From: RHKX01 sp963784885
GTDB taxonomy: Bacteria; Actinomycetota; Thermoleophilia; Solirubrobacterales; 70-9
Assembly (NCBI GenBank): GCA_963784885.1
Contig: CAWATA010000006.1
Location: 62,001 to 126,000 of the forward strand
Length of the DNA stretch: 64,000 bases
Reading direction: 5' to 3'
Shown: piece by piece, positions 46,089 to 54,404 of the stretch
Layout of the letters: every line of letters begins with the position of its first letter
How positions within the stretch are numbered: position 1 is the stretch's first letter
Made by a program: the position numbers and the translations under genes
The notes under the pieces: model-generated
The model's database searches: none
The model's input: only the letters and a program-made list of their open reading frames with translations
What the model was told of the DNA's origin: nothing

Positions 46089-46695
46089 GGAGCCGCGGCG
46101 GCTCGAGGTCGGCGACGTCGACCGCGCTGCCCGGGTCTTCGCGCGAGCGTTCGCCTGGCACGAGCCGTGGGGCGACTGGGCGATGCCGGACCCCAGCGAC
46201 CGCGAGGAGCGGATCTACTCACGCTTCCGCAGCGACCTGCTCGAACGGTTCCTTCCCCACGGCGAGTGCTGGACGATCGGTGCCGGGACGGCGACGACGA
46301 TGTGGATTCCGCCCGGGGTGGCGCAGCTCGCGAGCCGCCGAAGCGAGTCCGACTACGCGTCATACGGCGAGCTCGCCGACGAGATGCGCGCCGGCGACGA
46401 GCTGATCGCGCGGCTGAAGCCGGAGACCGAGCACTGGTACCTCGACACGATCGCGACCGACCCCGACCTGCACGGACAGGGGCTCGGCGGACGCCTGCTC
46501 GACCACGACCTTGCCGTCCGCGACGCCGCCGGCGACGCCTGCGCACTCGACACCCACACGCCCGAGAACATCGGCTTCTACGGGCGCCGCGGGTTCGAGG
46601 TGATCGGCGAGGGTCCGCTCGGCGAGGGCCTCGACGTCTACATGATGTTCCGCCCCGCTCAGCGCTCGCGACCGAAGCGGATCATCCCGGGATGA
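46072..46695 (+). CDS. GNAT family N-acetyltransferase
   Basis: The 207-residue protein has the GNAT acetyl-CoA site DLHGQGLGGRLLDHDLAV (motif A, QxxGxG) preceded by the strand HWYLDTIATDP, and the C-terminal GFYGRRGFEVIGEG motif B. It acetylates an amine of unknown identity. The start is a GTG inside the end of the acyl-CoA dehydrogenase, so the two are probably translated together. Confidence 0.87.
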   Translation: MVSGSEEPRRLEVGDVDRAARVFARAFAWHEPWGDWAMPDPSDREERIYSRFRSDLLERFLPHGECWTIGAGTATTMWIPPGVAQLASRRSESDYASYGELADEMRAGDELIARLKPETEHWYLDTIATDPDLHGQGLGGRLLDHDLAVRDAAGDACALDTHTPENIGFYGRRGFEVIGEGPLGEGLDVYMMFRPAQRSRPKRIIPG

Positions 46696-46761
46696 TCCGG
46701 CCGCAGGCGGTCAAATAGAGTCCCGCGGACTTCCCCCACCAGCAAGGAGCAAGACGCAGAC

Positions 46762-47589
46762 ATGGGACTTCTCGACGGCAAGGCGGCGATCATCACTGGC
46801 TCGGCCCGCGGCATCGGCCGGGCGACGGCGGAGCTGTTCGTCGCCGAGGGCGCCAAGGTCCTCATCAACGACATCGACGGTGACGTCGCCGAGCAGGCGG
46901 CCGGCGAGATCGACGGCGAGACCGCCGTCTTCAGCGGCGACCTGACGGAGCCCGACGCGGCCGACAAGCTCGTCGCCGCCGCGGTCGACGCCTTCGGATC
47001 CGTCGACGCGGTCGTCAACAACGCCGGCTACACCTGGGACGGCGTCGTCCACCGGATGACCGACGAGCAGTTCCAGGCGATGCTCGACATCCACACGATC
47101 GTCCCCTTCCGGGTGATCCGCGCAATCGCCCCGCACTGGCGCGAGGCCGCGAAGGCCGAGCAGGCCGAGGGCCGGGAGGTGTTCCGGAAGATCGTCAACA
47201 TCTCGTCGGTCTCGGGCACGATGGGCAACGCCGGCCAGGCCAACTACTCGGCCGCGAAGGCGGGCGTCACCGGCCTGACGAAGACGATCGCGAAGGAGTG
47301 GGGGCAGTTCAAGATCAACTGCAACGCGATCGCGTTCGGCTTCGTCGAGACGCGCCTCACCGCCGCCAAGGAGAACGCCGGCGAGATCGAGCGCGAGGGC
47401 GAGAAGATCGAGCTCGGTATCCCCGAGCAGATGCGGCAGATGGGCAAGATGATGATCCCGCTCGGGCGCGCCGCCGAGCCCGCCGAGGCCGCCGGCCCGG
47501 TGCTCCTGCTCTGTTCCGACTACGCGAACTACATCCACGGCCAGGTGATCAACGTCACCGGCGGCCAGTTCACGGGGATGTACAGCTAG
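46762..47589 (+). CDS. Short-chain dehydrogenase, 3-oxoacyl-reductase (FabG-like)
   Basis: The 275-residue protein has a classical SDR layout: cofactor site ITGSARGIGRATAEL, NNAG motif (VVNNAGYTWDG), catalytic Ser in NISSVSGTMG and YxxxK in ANYSAAKAGVTGL. It ends HGQVINVTGGQFTGM. It is close to fatty-acid or polyketide 3-oxoacyl reductases. The ATG has AAGGAG 12 bases upstream and a possible -10 box TAGAGT at 46718-46723. Confidence 0.92.
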   Translation: MGLLDGKAAIITGSARGIGRATAELFVAEGAKVLINDIDGDVAEQAAGEIDGETAVFSGDLTEPDAADKLVAAAVDAFGSVDAVVNNAGYTWDGVVHRMTDEQFQAMLDIHTIVPFRVIRAIAPHWREAAKAEQAEGREVFRKIVNISSVSGTMGNAGQANYSAAKAGVTGLTKTIAKEWGQFKINCNAIAFGFVETRLTAAKENAGEIEREGEKIELGIPEQMRQMGKMMIPLGRAAEPAEAAGPVLLLCSDYANYIHGQVINVTGGQFTGMYS

Positions 47590-47601
47590 GCAGATGACCC
47601 C

Positions 47602-47633
47602 GGCGGACGGGCGGCCGCAAGGCGCCGTCCGCC
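47602..47633. terminator. Hairpin after the FabG-like gene
   Basis: GGCGGACGG (47602-47610) pairs with CCGTCCGCC (47625-47633) around a 14-base loop, directly after the stop codon at 47589. It is the first of three hairpins in a row in the 164-base convergent gap. Confidence 0.6.
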
Positions 47634-47636
47634 CGG

Positions 47637-47681
47637 GCTGGGTGCGGAATCCGTTCACTATGAACGGGAAATGCACCCAGC
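47637..47681. repeat. 45-bp palindromic element (nested hairpin)
   Basis: GCTGGGTGC (47637-47645) pairs with GCACCCAGC (47673-47681). After a symmetric five-by-five interior loop (GGAAT/GAAAT), CCGTTCA pairs with TGAACGG around CTA. The total span is 45 bp, as for the elements at 26242 and 54405. Confidence 0.7.
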
Positions 47682-47727
47682 GCAGCTCGTTGTCGCCGCC
47701 GACATCGCGTCCTGCGGTGACTCCGGG

Positions 47728-47747
47728 CCGGCGCCGGACGGCGCCGG
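47728..47747. terminator. Hairpin after the second SDR gene
   Basis: CCGGCGCC and GGCGCCGG pair around GGAC, just beyond the stop codon (47754) of the minus-strand SDR gene. Confidence 0.55.
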
Positions 47748-47753
47748 GGAGTG

Positions 47754-48599
47754 CTAGCGGCGCTCCTCGGCGGGTGGCTCGCCGGAGTCGCCCGCCTGCA
47801 TCTGCGGCGGCCAGGCACCGAACCAGTTGTCGCGGGCACCGTCGATGGTCAGAACGGCGCCGCTGAAGAAGTCGCCCGCCGGCGACGCCAGGTAGGCGAT
47901 CAGCCACGCCATCTCCTCCGGCCGGCCGAGGCGGCCGAGCGGGATCGTTCGCGGAACGGTCTCGACGACCTGCGCCGGATACTTGGTTCGGAAGACCTCC
48001 GTGTCGAACTGCCCCGGCGCGATCGCGCACAGGCGGATCCCGAACCGCGACCACTCGACCGAGAGCGTCCGCATCATGTTCTCGACCGCAGCGCGCGCGG
48101 CACCGGAGTGGACCATGCCGGGCATCCCGTTGTGCGGGGAGAGGGTGACGCTCAGGACCTTGCCGCCGCCCTGGGGAATGAACGCCTTCGTCGCGGCGGC
48201 GTGGGTCATGTTCCAGGTGCCCTGGACGTTCAGCTCGGTCACCGTCCGGAAGCCCTTGGCGCTGATCGTCTCGGCCGGCGCGAGAAACTGGCCGCCGGCG
48301 TTGTTGACGAGCAGGTCGAGGCGCCCATGGCGCTCGAGGATCCCGTCGATGAGACCACTCACCGCGTCCTCGTCGCGGATGTCAGCCGTCTCGGCGTCGG
48401 CGCTGCCGCCGAGCGCCTCGATTGCCGCCCTGGTCTCCTCGATCGGCTCCGTACGACGCCCGCACCCGATCACGGTCGCACCGAGGCGCGCGAGCTCCAT
48501 GGCGGTCTCGCGGCCGAGACCCGAACCGGCCCCCGAGACCAGGCAGACCATGCCGTCGAGGAGGCCGGGGGCGAAGATCTTCGAGGGTTGCGTGATCAC
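47754..48599 (-). CDS. SDR family enoyl-CoA reductase-like protein with altered YxxxK
   Basis: The 281-residue protein has a Rossmann start VCLVSGAGSGLGRETAMEL, NNAG in LLVNNAGGQFLAPAE, and SVTLSPHNG at the serine position. At the place of YxxxK it has HSGAARAAVENM, so Tyr is replaced by His and Lys by Arg. A similar HxGAAR variant is known from peroxisomal trans-2-enoyl-CoA reductase/2,4-dienoyl-CoA reductase-like SDRs, so a role in unsaturated acyl-CoA metabolism is plausible. The GTG start is at 48599. It is convergent with the FabG-like gene. Confidence 0.85.
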   Translation of the reverse strand: MITQPSKIFAPGLLDGMVCLVSGAGSGLGRETAMELARLGATVIGCGRRTEPIEETRAAIEALGGSADAETADIRDEDAVSGLIDGILERHGRLDLLVNNAGGQFLAPAETISAKGFRTVTELNVQGTWNMTHAAATKAFIPQGGGKVLSVTLSPHNGMPGMVHSGAARAAVENMMRTLSVEWSRFGIRLCAIAPGQFDTEVFRTKYPAQVVETVPRTIPLGRLGRPEEMAWLIAYLASPAGDFFSGAVLTIDGARDNWFGAWPPQMQAGDSGEPPAEERR

Positions 48600-48667
48600 C
48601 GCGCCAGCCTATTGCCAGCGCTCGTGCGACGGCGACGCGGACGGCCGGGGAAGCCTTCGCAGCCGGG

Positions 48668-48673
48668 TAGCCT
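48668..48673 (+). promoter_or_regulatory. -10 element TAGCCT before the metallo-hydrolase gene
   Basis: TAGCCT ends nine bases before the ATG at 48683. The intervening AGGAG could serve as a very short ribosome site. Confidence 0.4.
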
Positions 48674-48682
48674 CAGGAGCGG

Positions 48683-49597
48683 ATGAGCAAGCTGAAGGCA
48701 GAGACGCGGCCGCTCGCGGAGCCGCTGCCCGGCGGCGGCGAGGCCGGGACCGCCGTCAAGGTCGAGCCGTTGCTCGGCGGGTCGATCCTCGCCCCGCCGC
48801 AGTTCTTCGCCGGCAAGCCCGGTCGCCTCGCGACGCTGCGGATGCTGGGCCTCGGAACGCCGAAGTCGCGCTGGTGGCTCGTCCCGATTCCGGTCTATCT
48901 GATCACCCATCCGCAGGCGGGGCCGATCCTCGTCGACACCGGCTTCCACGGCTCGGTCGCGGCCCAGCCGGCGGCCAACCTCGGCAAGCTGACCGCGCGC
49001 TTCGCTCGGCCGCGGATCGAGCCCGGCCGCGACATCCCCTCGCAGCTCCGCGAGCGCGGGATCGACGGAGACGACCTGAAGACCGTGGTGATGACCCACC
49101 TCCACTTCGACCACAGCTCGGGGATCGCCGAGTACCCGCAGGCGACGTTCGTCGTCTCGAAGGCTGAGTGGGAGGCGGCCACGACCGACCCGCGACCATT
49201 CCTCCGCGGCTATCGGCCTGCACACTTCGACTACCTCTTCGACTACCGCACGATCGACTTCGACGGCGCCGGCGTCAGCTCGTACGCGAGCTTCGGCCGC
49301 ACCTTCGACCTGTTCGGAGACGGAAGCGTCCGGATGGCCTACACGCCCGGCCACTCGGCGGGCCACTGTTCGGTGATCGCCCGGCTCCACGACCGCGATC
49401 TGGTGATGGCCGGCGACGCGATCTACCTGCAGTCGCAGCTCGAGGGCGGCGAAGGGCCGCCCCGGCCCCTCGACATGCACCTCTGGAAGCGCTCGCTGCG
49501 CGAGCTCCAGCAGTTCGCCCGGACCTACCCGCGGGCCGAGATCCTCCCCGGGCACGACCCGGAGCGCTGGAAGACCGTCCAGAAGCTCTACGAGTAG
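48683..49597 (+). CDS. Metallo-beta-lactamase fold hydrolase (AHL lactonase-like)
   Basis: The 304-residue protein has the zinc motif VMTHLHFDHSSGI (HxHxDH), the later ligands in AYTPGHSAGHCSVI and VMAGDAIYL (Asp), and a final His in LPGHDPERW. This pattern and length fit the AttM/AiiA-type lactonase branch. Whether it cleaves a quorum-sensing lactone or another ester cannot be told. It is divergent from the SDR and overlaps the convergent acyltransferase gene by 10 bases. Confidence 0.87.
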   Translation: MSKLKAETRPLAEPLPGGGEAGTAVKVEPLLGGSILAPPQFFAGKPGRLATLRMLGLGTPKSRWWLVPIPVYLITHPQAGPILVDTGFHGSVAAQPAANLGKLTARFARPRIEPGRDIPSQLRERGIDGDDLKTVVMTHLHFDHSSGIAEYPQATFVVSKAEWEAATTDPRPFLRGYRPAHFDYLFDYRTIDFDGAGVSSYASFGRTFDLFGDGSVRMAYTPGHSAGHCSVIARLHDRDLVMAGDAIYLQSQLEGGEGPPRPLDMHLWKRSLRELQQFARTYPRAEILPGHDPERWKTVQKLYE

Positions 49598-50355
49598 TGC
49601 GGGTCGGCGGCGCGCTCGCCGTCGCGGACCCGCTTGATCACCGCGTCGCGGCCGTCGCGCTCGAGCTCGTCGTACATCTCGCGGACTTGGGAGAAGATCT
49701 CCTGGGCGCAGGCGAGCTGCTGCTCGCGGGTCGGCGAGTCGACGACGTCGAAGCTGACCGGCTCGCCGTAGCGGATCGTGATCTTCGGGAACCGCAGCCG
49801 CTTCCAGCTGCGGATGCCCTTCGAGCCGTGGATGGCGACCGGGACGACCGGGACGCCGCTCTGAAGCGCGGCCTTGCCGACCCCGGGCTTGGCCTCGCCG
49901 AGAGCGCCGGTCCGCGAGCGCCCGCCCTCGCAGTAGATCATCACGCAGCCGCCGCGGCGGAGGATCGCGTAGACGGTCTCGAACGCCTCCTCGTCGGCAT
50001 GGCCGCGACGGATCGGGAAGACGCCCCCGTACTTGTAGATCAGGTCGAGGATCCGGTTCCGGCGGAACATCTGAGACTTCGCCATGAAGCGGATCTTCCG
50101 CCGCAGCCAGACGCCGGCGAGGAAATGGTCGTAGTTGGAGAAGTGGTTGGCGGCGAGGATCACCGGCCCGCCGGCGGGCACGTTGTCGACCTCGATCTGC
50201 CGGGTCCGATAGATGCTCAGCGAGATCGGGGTCGTGACGAGGCGAACGAGCTCGTAGACGATGAAAGGATCGCGGTTGCGCGAATACTCGTGGAACTCGT
50301 CGAGGATCTCCGGCGGCCGCTCGTCCTTGTATCGCTGTGGCTTGATCTCCGTCAT
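49588..50355 (-). CDS. 1-acyl-sn-glycerol-3-phosphate acyltransferase (PlsC-like)
   Basis: The 255-residue protein has the PlsC acyltransferase motifs: block I ILAANHFSNYDHF (NHxxxxD), block II/III GGVFPIRRG and IYCEGGRSRTG (EGxRS), and block IV VPVVPVAIHG. It adds an acyl chain to lysophosphatidate or a related lipid at the membrane. No strong membrane helix is seen. It is 50 bases downstream of the reductase gene, in a run of lipid genes (reductase, glpK). Confidence 0.9.
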   Translation of the reverse strand: MTEIKPQRYKDERPPEILDEFHEYSRNRDPFIVYELVRLVTTPISLSIYRTRQIEVDNVPAGGPVILAANHFSNYDHFLAGVWLRRKIRFMAKSQMFRRNRILDLIYKYGGVFPIRRGHADEEAFETVYAILRRGGCVMIYCEGGRSRTGALGEAKPGVGKAALQSGVPVVPVAIHGSKGIRSWKRLRFPKITIRYGEPVSFDVVDSPTREQQLACAQEIFSQVREMYDELERDGRDAVIKRVRDGERAADPHYS

Positions 50356-50405
50356 TTCGAGGGGCGCCCTGCGCCAGGTGTTTGTACCCCTCGCCCGGGT
50401 CGCGG

Positions 50406-51494
50406 TTACCGCGGCGTCGCCGCCGGCGCGAACGCCGGGTCGAGCTCGTGCTCGCGGAAGAAGCCGACCATCGCCGGCGCGTACTCCGAGAACCGCGGGC
50501 AGCGGAGCCCCGAGGCGGCGAGCAGCTCTCCGGCGCGTCGGGTGTCGTAGCGGACGGGGTGGTTGAGGTAGCGGATCGATTCGGCGGGAGTGCCGCCGTA
50601 GAAGTTCCGGATCGGGGCGACCCGCAGCGCCGCGGTCACGAGCCGCGGCGGAACCCGGTAGGAGGCTCGCCTGGCGCCGTAGAGCTCGGTCAGCAACTCG
50701 AACATGCCGGCCGAGCTGAGCGGCTCGGGGTCACAGAGATGCACGGTCTCGCCGATCGCCTCCTCCGAGCGACCGAGCTCGACGAGGGCGTCGACGATGA
50801 AGTCGACGGGGACGACGTTGAACGGCGTCGCACCGCGCCCGATGTTGGCGACCGGCATTCCCCGACCGGCGGTCGCGGCGATGAACCGCAGCGCGTAGTA
50901 GGGGCCGTCGAACTTCTGGGTCTCCCCCGTCCGCGAGTCGCCGACGACGATCGCCGGGCGGAAGATCGTGGTCGGGATCCGGTCGGCGGCGCTGCGAACC
51001 CAGACCTCGGCCTGGAACTTCGTCGACTCGTAGTGGTTCTTGAAGCCCTGGCCGCGGTCGAGCTCGTGCTCGTAGACGACGCCGGTGCGGTCGCCGGCGA
51101 CGTAGGCGGTGCTGATGTAGTTGAGGCGCCGGAGGCGCTCGGCGGCGCGACAGAAGGCGAGCACGTTGCCGGTGCCCTCGACGTTGATCCGGTGGGCGAC
51201 CGCCGCCGGGACGGCGAGGTCGTAGACCGCCGCCAGATGGTGGACGACGTCGACCTCGGCGGCGAGGCGGGCGTAGCGGTCCTCGCCGAGCGCGAGGACG
51301 GGGTCGGTGATGTCGCCCGGCAGCACCTCGATTCGCGGCCCGCCATCGATCTCGAGCGTCGCCTCCCGCGCCGCCGCGACCATCCGCGGCTCGACGAGGG
51401 CGATGATCGAGTCCTCGGGCTCGCGCTCCAGCAGCGTCGCGACGAGGCGCCGTCCGATGAAGCCGGGGAAACCGGTGATGAGGTGGGTGCTCAC
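50406..51494 (-). CDS. Extended SDR, thioester-reductase/fatty acyl-CoA reductase-like
   Basis: The 362-residue protein starts STHLITGFPGFIGRRLVATL (GxxGxxG) and has ISTAYVAGDRTG and YESTKFQAEVWV (YxxxK). The VYDLAVPAAVAHRINVEGTGNVLAFC and FNVVPVDFIVDALVEL segments fit the NAD-binding-4/male sterility group of thioester or fatty acyl reductases. Its length suggests only the reductase domain, without a carrier or adenylation domain. The substrate is unknown. Between glpK and plsC on the same strand, it may belong to a glycerolipid or ether-lipid route. Confidence 0.82.
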   Translation of the reverse strand: MSTHLITGFPGFIGRRLVATLLEREPEDSIIALVEPRMVAAAREATLEIDGGPRIEVLPGDITDPVLALGEDRYARLAAEVDVVHHLAAVYDLAVPAAVAHRINVEGTGNVLAFCRAAERLRRLNYISTAYVAGDRTGVVYEHELDRGQGFKNHYESTKFQAEVWVRSAADRIPTTIFRPAIVVGDSRTGETQKFDGPYYALRFIAATAGRGMPVANIGRGATPFNVVPVDFIVDALVELGRSEEAIGETVHLCDPEPLSSAGMFELLTELYGARRASYRVPPRLVTAALRVAPIRNFYGGTPAESIRYLNHPVRYDTRRAGELLAASGLRCPRFSEYAPAMVGFFREHELDPAFAPAATPR

Positions 51495-51504
51495 TCCCGG
51501 AAAT

Positions 51505-52962
51505 CTATGCGGTCGGGCCGGTCCACTCCCGCGAGCGGGAGACGGCCTCGTGCCAGCGGGCGATCAGCGACTCGCGGCGATCGTCCGACATCCGCGGCTC
51601 GTAGGCGACGCGCTGCCGCCACATCGCGGCGACCGTGTCCCGGTCCCAGACGCCGACGGCGATGCCGGCCAGGTAGGCGGCGCCGAGCGCGGTCGTCTCG
51701 CTGATCTCCGGGATGACCACCGGCGAACCGAGGACGTCGGCCTGGAACTGCATCAGCCACTCGTTGACGACCGCGCCGCCGTCCGCGCGCAGGGCGCTCA
51801 GCCGCTCGCCGGAGGCCGCCTCCTGAGCGCGGACGGCATCGACCGTCTGGTAGGCGATCGCCTCGAGCGTCGCCCGGGCGATCTGGGCGCGGCCGGTGCC
51901 GCGGGTCAGCCCGATCAGCATCCCGCGGGCGTAGGGGTCCCAGTAGGGCGAGCCGAGCCCGGTCAGGGCGGGGACGAAATAGACGTCGTCGTTGTCGTCG
52001 AGCGACGCCGCCAGCGCCGCCGTCTCATCGGCGCTCTCGATCAGCCCGAGCCCGTCGCGCAGCCACTGGACGGCCGAGCCGGTGACGAAGACCGCCGCCT
52101 CGAGCGCGTAGGTCTTCTTCCCCCCGAGGCCCCAGGCGATCGTCCCGAGCAAGCCCTCGACCGGGTCGGGTGCGGCTTCGCCGCTGTTGAGGAGTACGAA
52201 GCTGCCCGTCCCGTAGGTGTTCTTCGCGTCGCCGGGGTGATGGCAGGCCTGGCCGAACAACGCCGCCTGCTGGTCCCCCGCGATCCCGGCGACCGGCACG
52301 TGGCCGCCGAACTCGGTCGTCGTTCCGTAGACCTCCGCCGACGGCCGCGGTTCCGGCAGCGACGCCGGGTCGATGCCGAGCAGCTCGCAGAGGTCCGGAT
52401 CCCACTCGCCGGACCGGATGTCGAGCAGCATCGTCCGCGAGGCGTTGGAGAGATCGGTGACGTGGACGCCGCAGAGTTTGTGGACGAGCCAGGAATCGAT
52501 CGTCCCGAACTTCGCCCGTGCGGCCCCGGGCGCGTTGGCGAGCAGCCACTCGATCTTGGTTCCCGAGAAGTAGGGGTCGATGACGAGGCCGGTCCGCTCG
52601 CGCACGAGGTCGGTGTGCCCGGCCGCGATCAGCTCACCGCAGCGCTCGGCCGTGCGCCGGTCCTGCCAGACGAGCGCGTGGTGGATGGGCTCGCCGGTAA
52701 CCGGGTCCCAGGCGACGACGGTCTCCCGCTGGTTGGTGATCCCGATCGCATCGAGCTCGGCGCCGTCGATCCCGGCGTCTGCGAGCGCCTCGCGCCCGAC
52801 CTGTCTGGTGACCTCCCAGATCTCGGCGGCGTCGTGCTCGACCCACCCGGGCCGGGGGAAGTACTGCGCGAACTCGGAGTAAGCCCGGCCCGCGATCTGT
52901 CCTTCGCCGTCGAAGACGAGGCAGGTGCTGCCGGTCGTGCCCTGGTCGATCGCGAGGATCAC
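51505..52962 (-). CDS. glpK: Glycerol kinase
   Basis: The 485-residue FGGY kinase starts ILAIDQGTTGSTCLVFDGEG and has the glycerol-site elements PRPGWVEHDAAEIW and GITNQRETVVAWD, with the FGGY signature region YFSGTKIEWLL. NASRTMLLDIRSGEWD and the C-terminal ATP part GGAVVNEWLMQFQADVLG are typical. It makes glycerol-3-phosphate from glycerol and ATP. It starts with GTG. The downstream reductase and acyltransferase suggest use in lipid synthesis. Confidence 0.96.
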   Translation of the reverse strand: MILAIDQGTTGSTCLVFDGEGQIAGRAYSEFAQYFPRPGWVEHDAAEIWEVTRQVGREALADAGIDGAELDAIGITNQRETVVAWDPVTGEPIHHALVWQDRRTAERCGELIAAGHTDLVRERTGLVIDPYFSGTKIEWLLANAPGAARAKFGTIDSWLVHKLCGVHVTDLSNASRTMLLDIRSGEWDPDLCELLGIDPASLPEPRPSAEVYGTTTEFGGHVPVAGIAGDQQAALFGQACHHPGDAKNTYGTGSFVLLNSGEAAPDPVEGLLGTIAWGLGGKKTYALEAAVFVTGSAVQWLRDGLGLIESADETAALAASLDDNDDVYFVPALTGLGSPYWDPYARGMLIGLTRGTGRAQIARATLEAIAYQTVDAVRAQEAASGERLSALRADGGAVVNEWLMQFQADVLGSPVVIPEISETTALGAAYLAGIAVGVWDRDTVAAMWRQRVAYEPRMSDDRRESLIARWHEAVSRSREWTGPTA

Positions 52963-52975
52963 GGCGCGGCCGAGC

Positions 52976-53689
52976 CTACCGCGGCTCGCCGCCGCGGCGG
53001 CGGTCGCGATGCACTGCGAGGAAGTCGCGGAACTGGCGCCCGCGATGGACGAAGCCCGAGAGGCTCCGGCCGGTCGCGCGATGTGCGAGATCGAGCTCGA
53101 TCTCGCTCACCCGGCAGCCGGAGCGGACGGCGTCGACGGTCATGCCGATCTCCATCCCGTAGCGGGGGGCGAGCGGCAGCAGGCCGGCGAGCACGCGGGC
53201 GCGCATCGCCCGCTGGCCGGAGATCGGGGCGGTCGTCTCGAGGCCGCAGAGCTTGCGGATCGCGAAGCGGGCGTAACCCTTCGCGAGCCCGAGGCCGCCG
53301 CCCACCTTGCGCTCGAACGCCGCGATCGCGAGGTCCGTCTCCCCCGCCTCGACCGCCTCGACGAGCGGCAGCAGCCGCCCGGCCGTCGCGCCGAGATCGC
53401 CGTCGCAGAGGAGGACGATCGCCTCCGGATCGAGGCCCTCGAGCGCGGCGGTCGCCGCCGCGGTGACGTTCCCGCCCTTGCCGTGCGGTCGGTTGCGGCC
53501 GATCACCGTGGCCCCGCCGGCCAGGGCGACGTCGCGGGTGTCGTCGCTCGAGGCGTCGTCGGCCACCCAGAGCCCGATGCCGGGCGAGGCCTCGCGAAGC
53601 GCCGCGAGGGTCGCGCCGATCCGGTCGCCCTCGTTGCGCGCGGCGACGATCGCGATCCGCCCCGCTGCGCTGTCCGCTTCCGCCGTCAC
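52976..53689 (-). CDS. Family 2 glycosyltransferase
   Basis: The 237-residue soluble protein is a GT-A fold enzyme: IAIVAARNEGDRIGATLAAL at the start, LWVADDASSDDTRDVA, and VLLCDGDLGATAGRLLPLV with the metal-binding DGD in place of DxD. The YGMEIGMTVDAVRSGCRVSEIELD segment is like the acceptor side of GT2/GT81 enzymes such as dolichol-phosphate sugar or glucosylglycerate synthases. There is no membrane helix. The donor and acceptor are unknown. It is 13 bases upstream of glpK on the same strand and divergent from the biotin carrier gene. Confidence 0.85.
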   Translation of the reverse strand: MTAEADSAAGRIAIVAARNEGDRIGATLAALREASPGIGLWVADDASSDDTRDVALAGGATVIGRNRPHGKGGNVTAAATAALEGLDPEAIVLLCDGDLGATAGRLLPLVEAVEAGETDLAIAAFERKVGGGLGLAKGYARFAIRKLCGLETTAPISGQRAMRARVLAGLLPLAPRYGMEIGMTVDAVRSGCRVSEIELDLAHRATGRSLSGFVHRGRQFRDFLAVHRDRRRGGEPR

Positions 53690-53696
53690 CGGCGAC

Positions 53697-53702
53697 TATT
53701 CT
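53697..53702 (+). promoter_or_regulatory. -10 element TATTCT before the biotin carrier gene
   Basis: TATTCT ends eight bases before the GTG at 53711 with no ribosome site between, which suggests leaderless expression. Confidence 0.55.
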
Positions 53703-53710
53703 GCCGCCCT

Positions 53711-53923
53711 GTGCCGGACATCCCCGCCCACATCACCGGAACCGTCTGGAAGATCGAGGTCGCCGTCGGCGAGCGGGTCGACCTCGACGACACGGTGGTC
53801 ATCCTCGAGTCGATGAAGATGGAGATGCCGGTCGAGGCCGAGGACGAGGGCACCGTCGCCGAGATCCGCTGCGAGGAGGGCCAGTCGGTCTCCGAGGGCG
53901 ACGTCCTGGTCGTGCTCGAGTAG
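53711..53923 (+). CDS. Single-domain biotin carrier protein (BCCP-like)
   Basis: A 70-residue protein opened by the GTG at 53711 consists of only one biotinyl domain: PAHITGTVWKIEVAVGERV, the biotinylation loop ILESMKMEMPVEAE (SMKM with the target Lys) and DEGTVAEIRCEEGQSVSEGD. Stand-alone biotin carriers of this size serve acyl-CoA carboxylases in actinobacteria. The carboxylase alpha subunit at 58.6 kb already has its own carrier domain, so this one must serve another enzyme or an additional route. The stop codon lies inside a palindrome with the stop of the convergent gene. Confidence 0.88.
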   Translation: MPDIPAHITGTVWKIEVAVGERVDLDDTVVILESMKMEMPVEAEDEGTVAEIRCEEGQSVSEGDVLVVLE

Positions 53924-53961
53924 GCAACCGAGCTTCGGCACCGGAATTCCGGAGTTGCCTA
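53921..53961. terminator. Palindrome containing the stop codons of both convergent genes
   Basis: TAGGCAAC (53921-53928) and GTTGCCTA (53954-53961) pair perfectly. Each arm's outer TAG is the stop codon of its own gene. The centre has two smaller hairpins (CCGA-GCT-TCGG, with CCGGAATTCCGG beside it). It should act as a shared terminator. Confidence 0.65.
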
Positions 53962-54378
53962 GATCGTCACCGAGCCGTCGGGGGCGATCTCCCAGTGCGG
54001 GTTGTGGGCGACTTCCCACGGATGGCCGTCGGGGTCGATGAACACCGCCGAGTAGCCGCCCCACGGGGTCTCGGCGCCGGTGCGGCCGATCGTCGCTCCC
54101 GCCGACTCCGCCTCGGCGATGACCGCGTCGACCTCGGACTGCGAGTTGACGTTGTGGGCGATCGTGACCCCGCCCCAGCCCCCGGAGTCGCTCACAGTGC
54201 TGTCGGCCGCCAACTCCTCACGGCTCCAGAGCGCCACCACCATGCCGCCGCACTGGAAGAACGCGACGTCCTGGCCCCGCCAGTCGTTGCCGGGCCGCCA
54301 GCCGAGGGCCTCGTAGAAGGCGACGGAGCGGGGAAGGTCCGCGACCCCGAGCGTGATCAGGCTGACGCGCTGGTCCAC
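53959..54378 (-). CDS. VOC family (glyoxalase-like) protein
   Basis: The 139-residue protein has one pair of VOC modules: QRVSLITLGVADLPRSVAFYEALGW, here read as LITLGVADLPRSVAFYEAL, and GGVTIAHNVNSQSEVDAVIAEAESAG, with the end GGYSAVFIDPDGHPWEVAHNP. The FIDPDGHPWEVAHNP ending, with Glu in WEV, is typical of the YcgJ-like glyoxalase/bleomycin-resistance subgroup. The substrate is unknown. It shares a terminator palindrome with the biotin carrier gene. Confidence 0.85.
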   Translation of the reverse strand: MDQRVSLITLGVADLPRSVAFYEALGWRPGNDWRGQDVAFFQCGGMVVALWSREELAADSTVSDSGGWGGVTIAHNVNSQSEVDAVIAEAESAGATIGRTGAETPWGGYSAVFIDPDGHPWEVAHNPHWEIAPDGSVTI

Positions 54379-54404
54379 GCTTCAAGCATTGCACCTCCCT
54401 CCGA

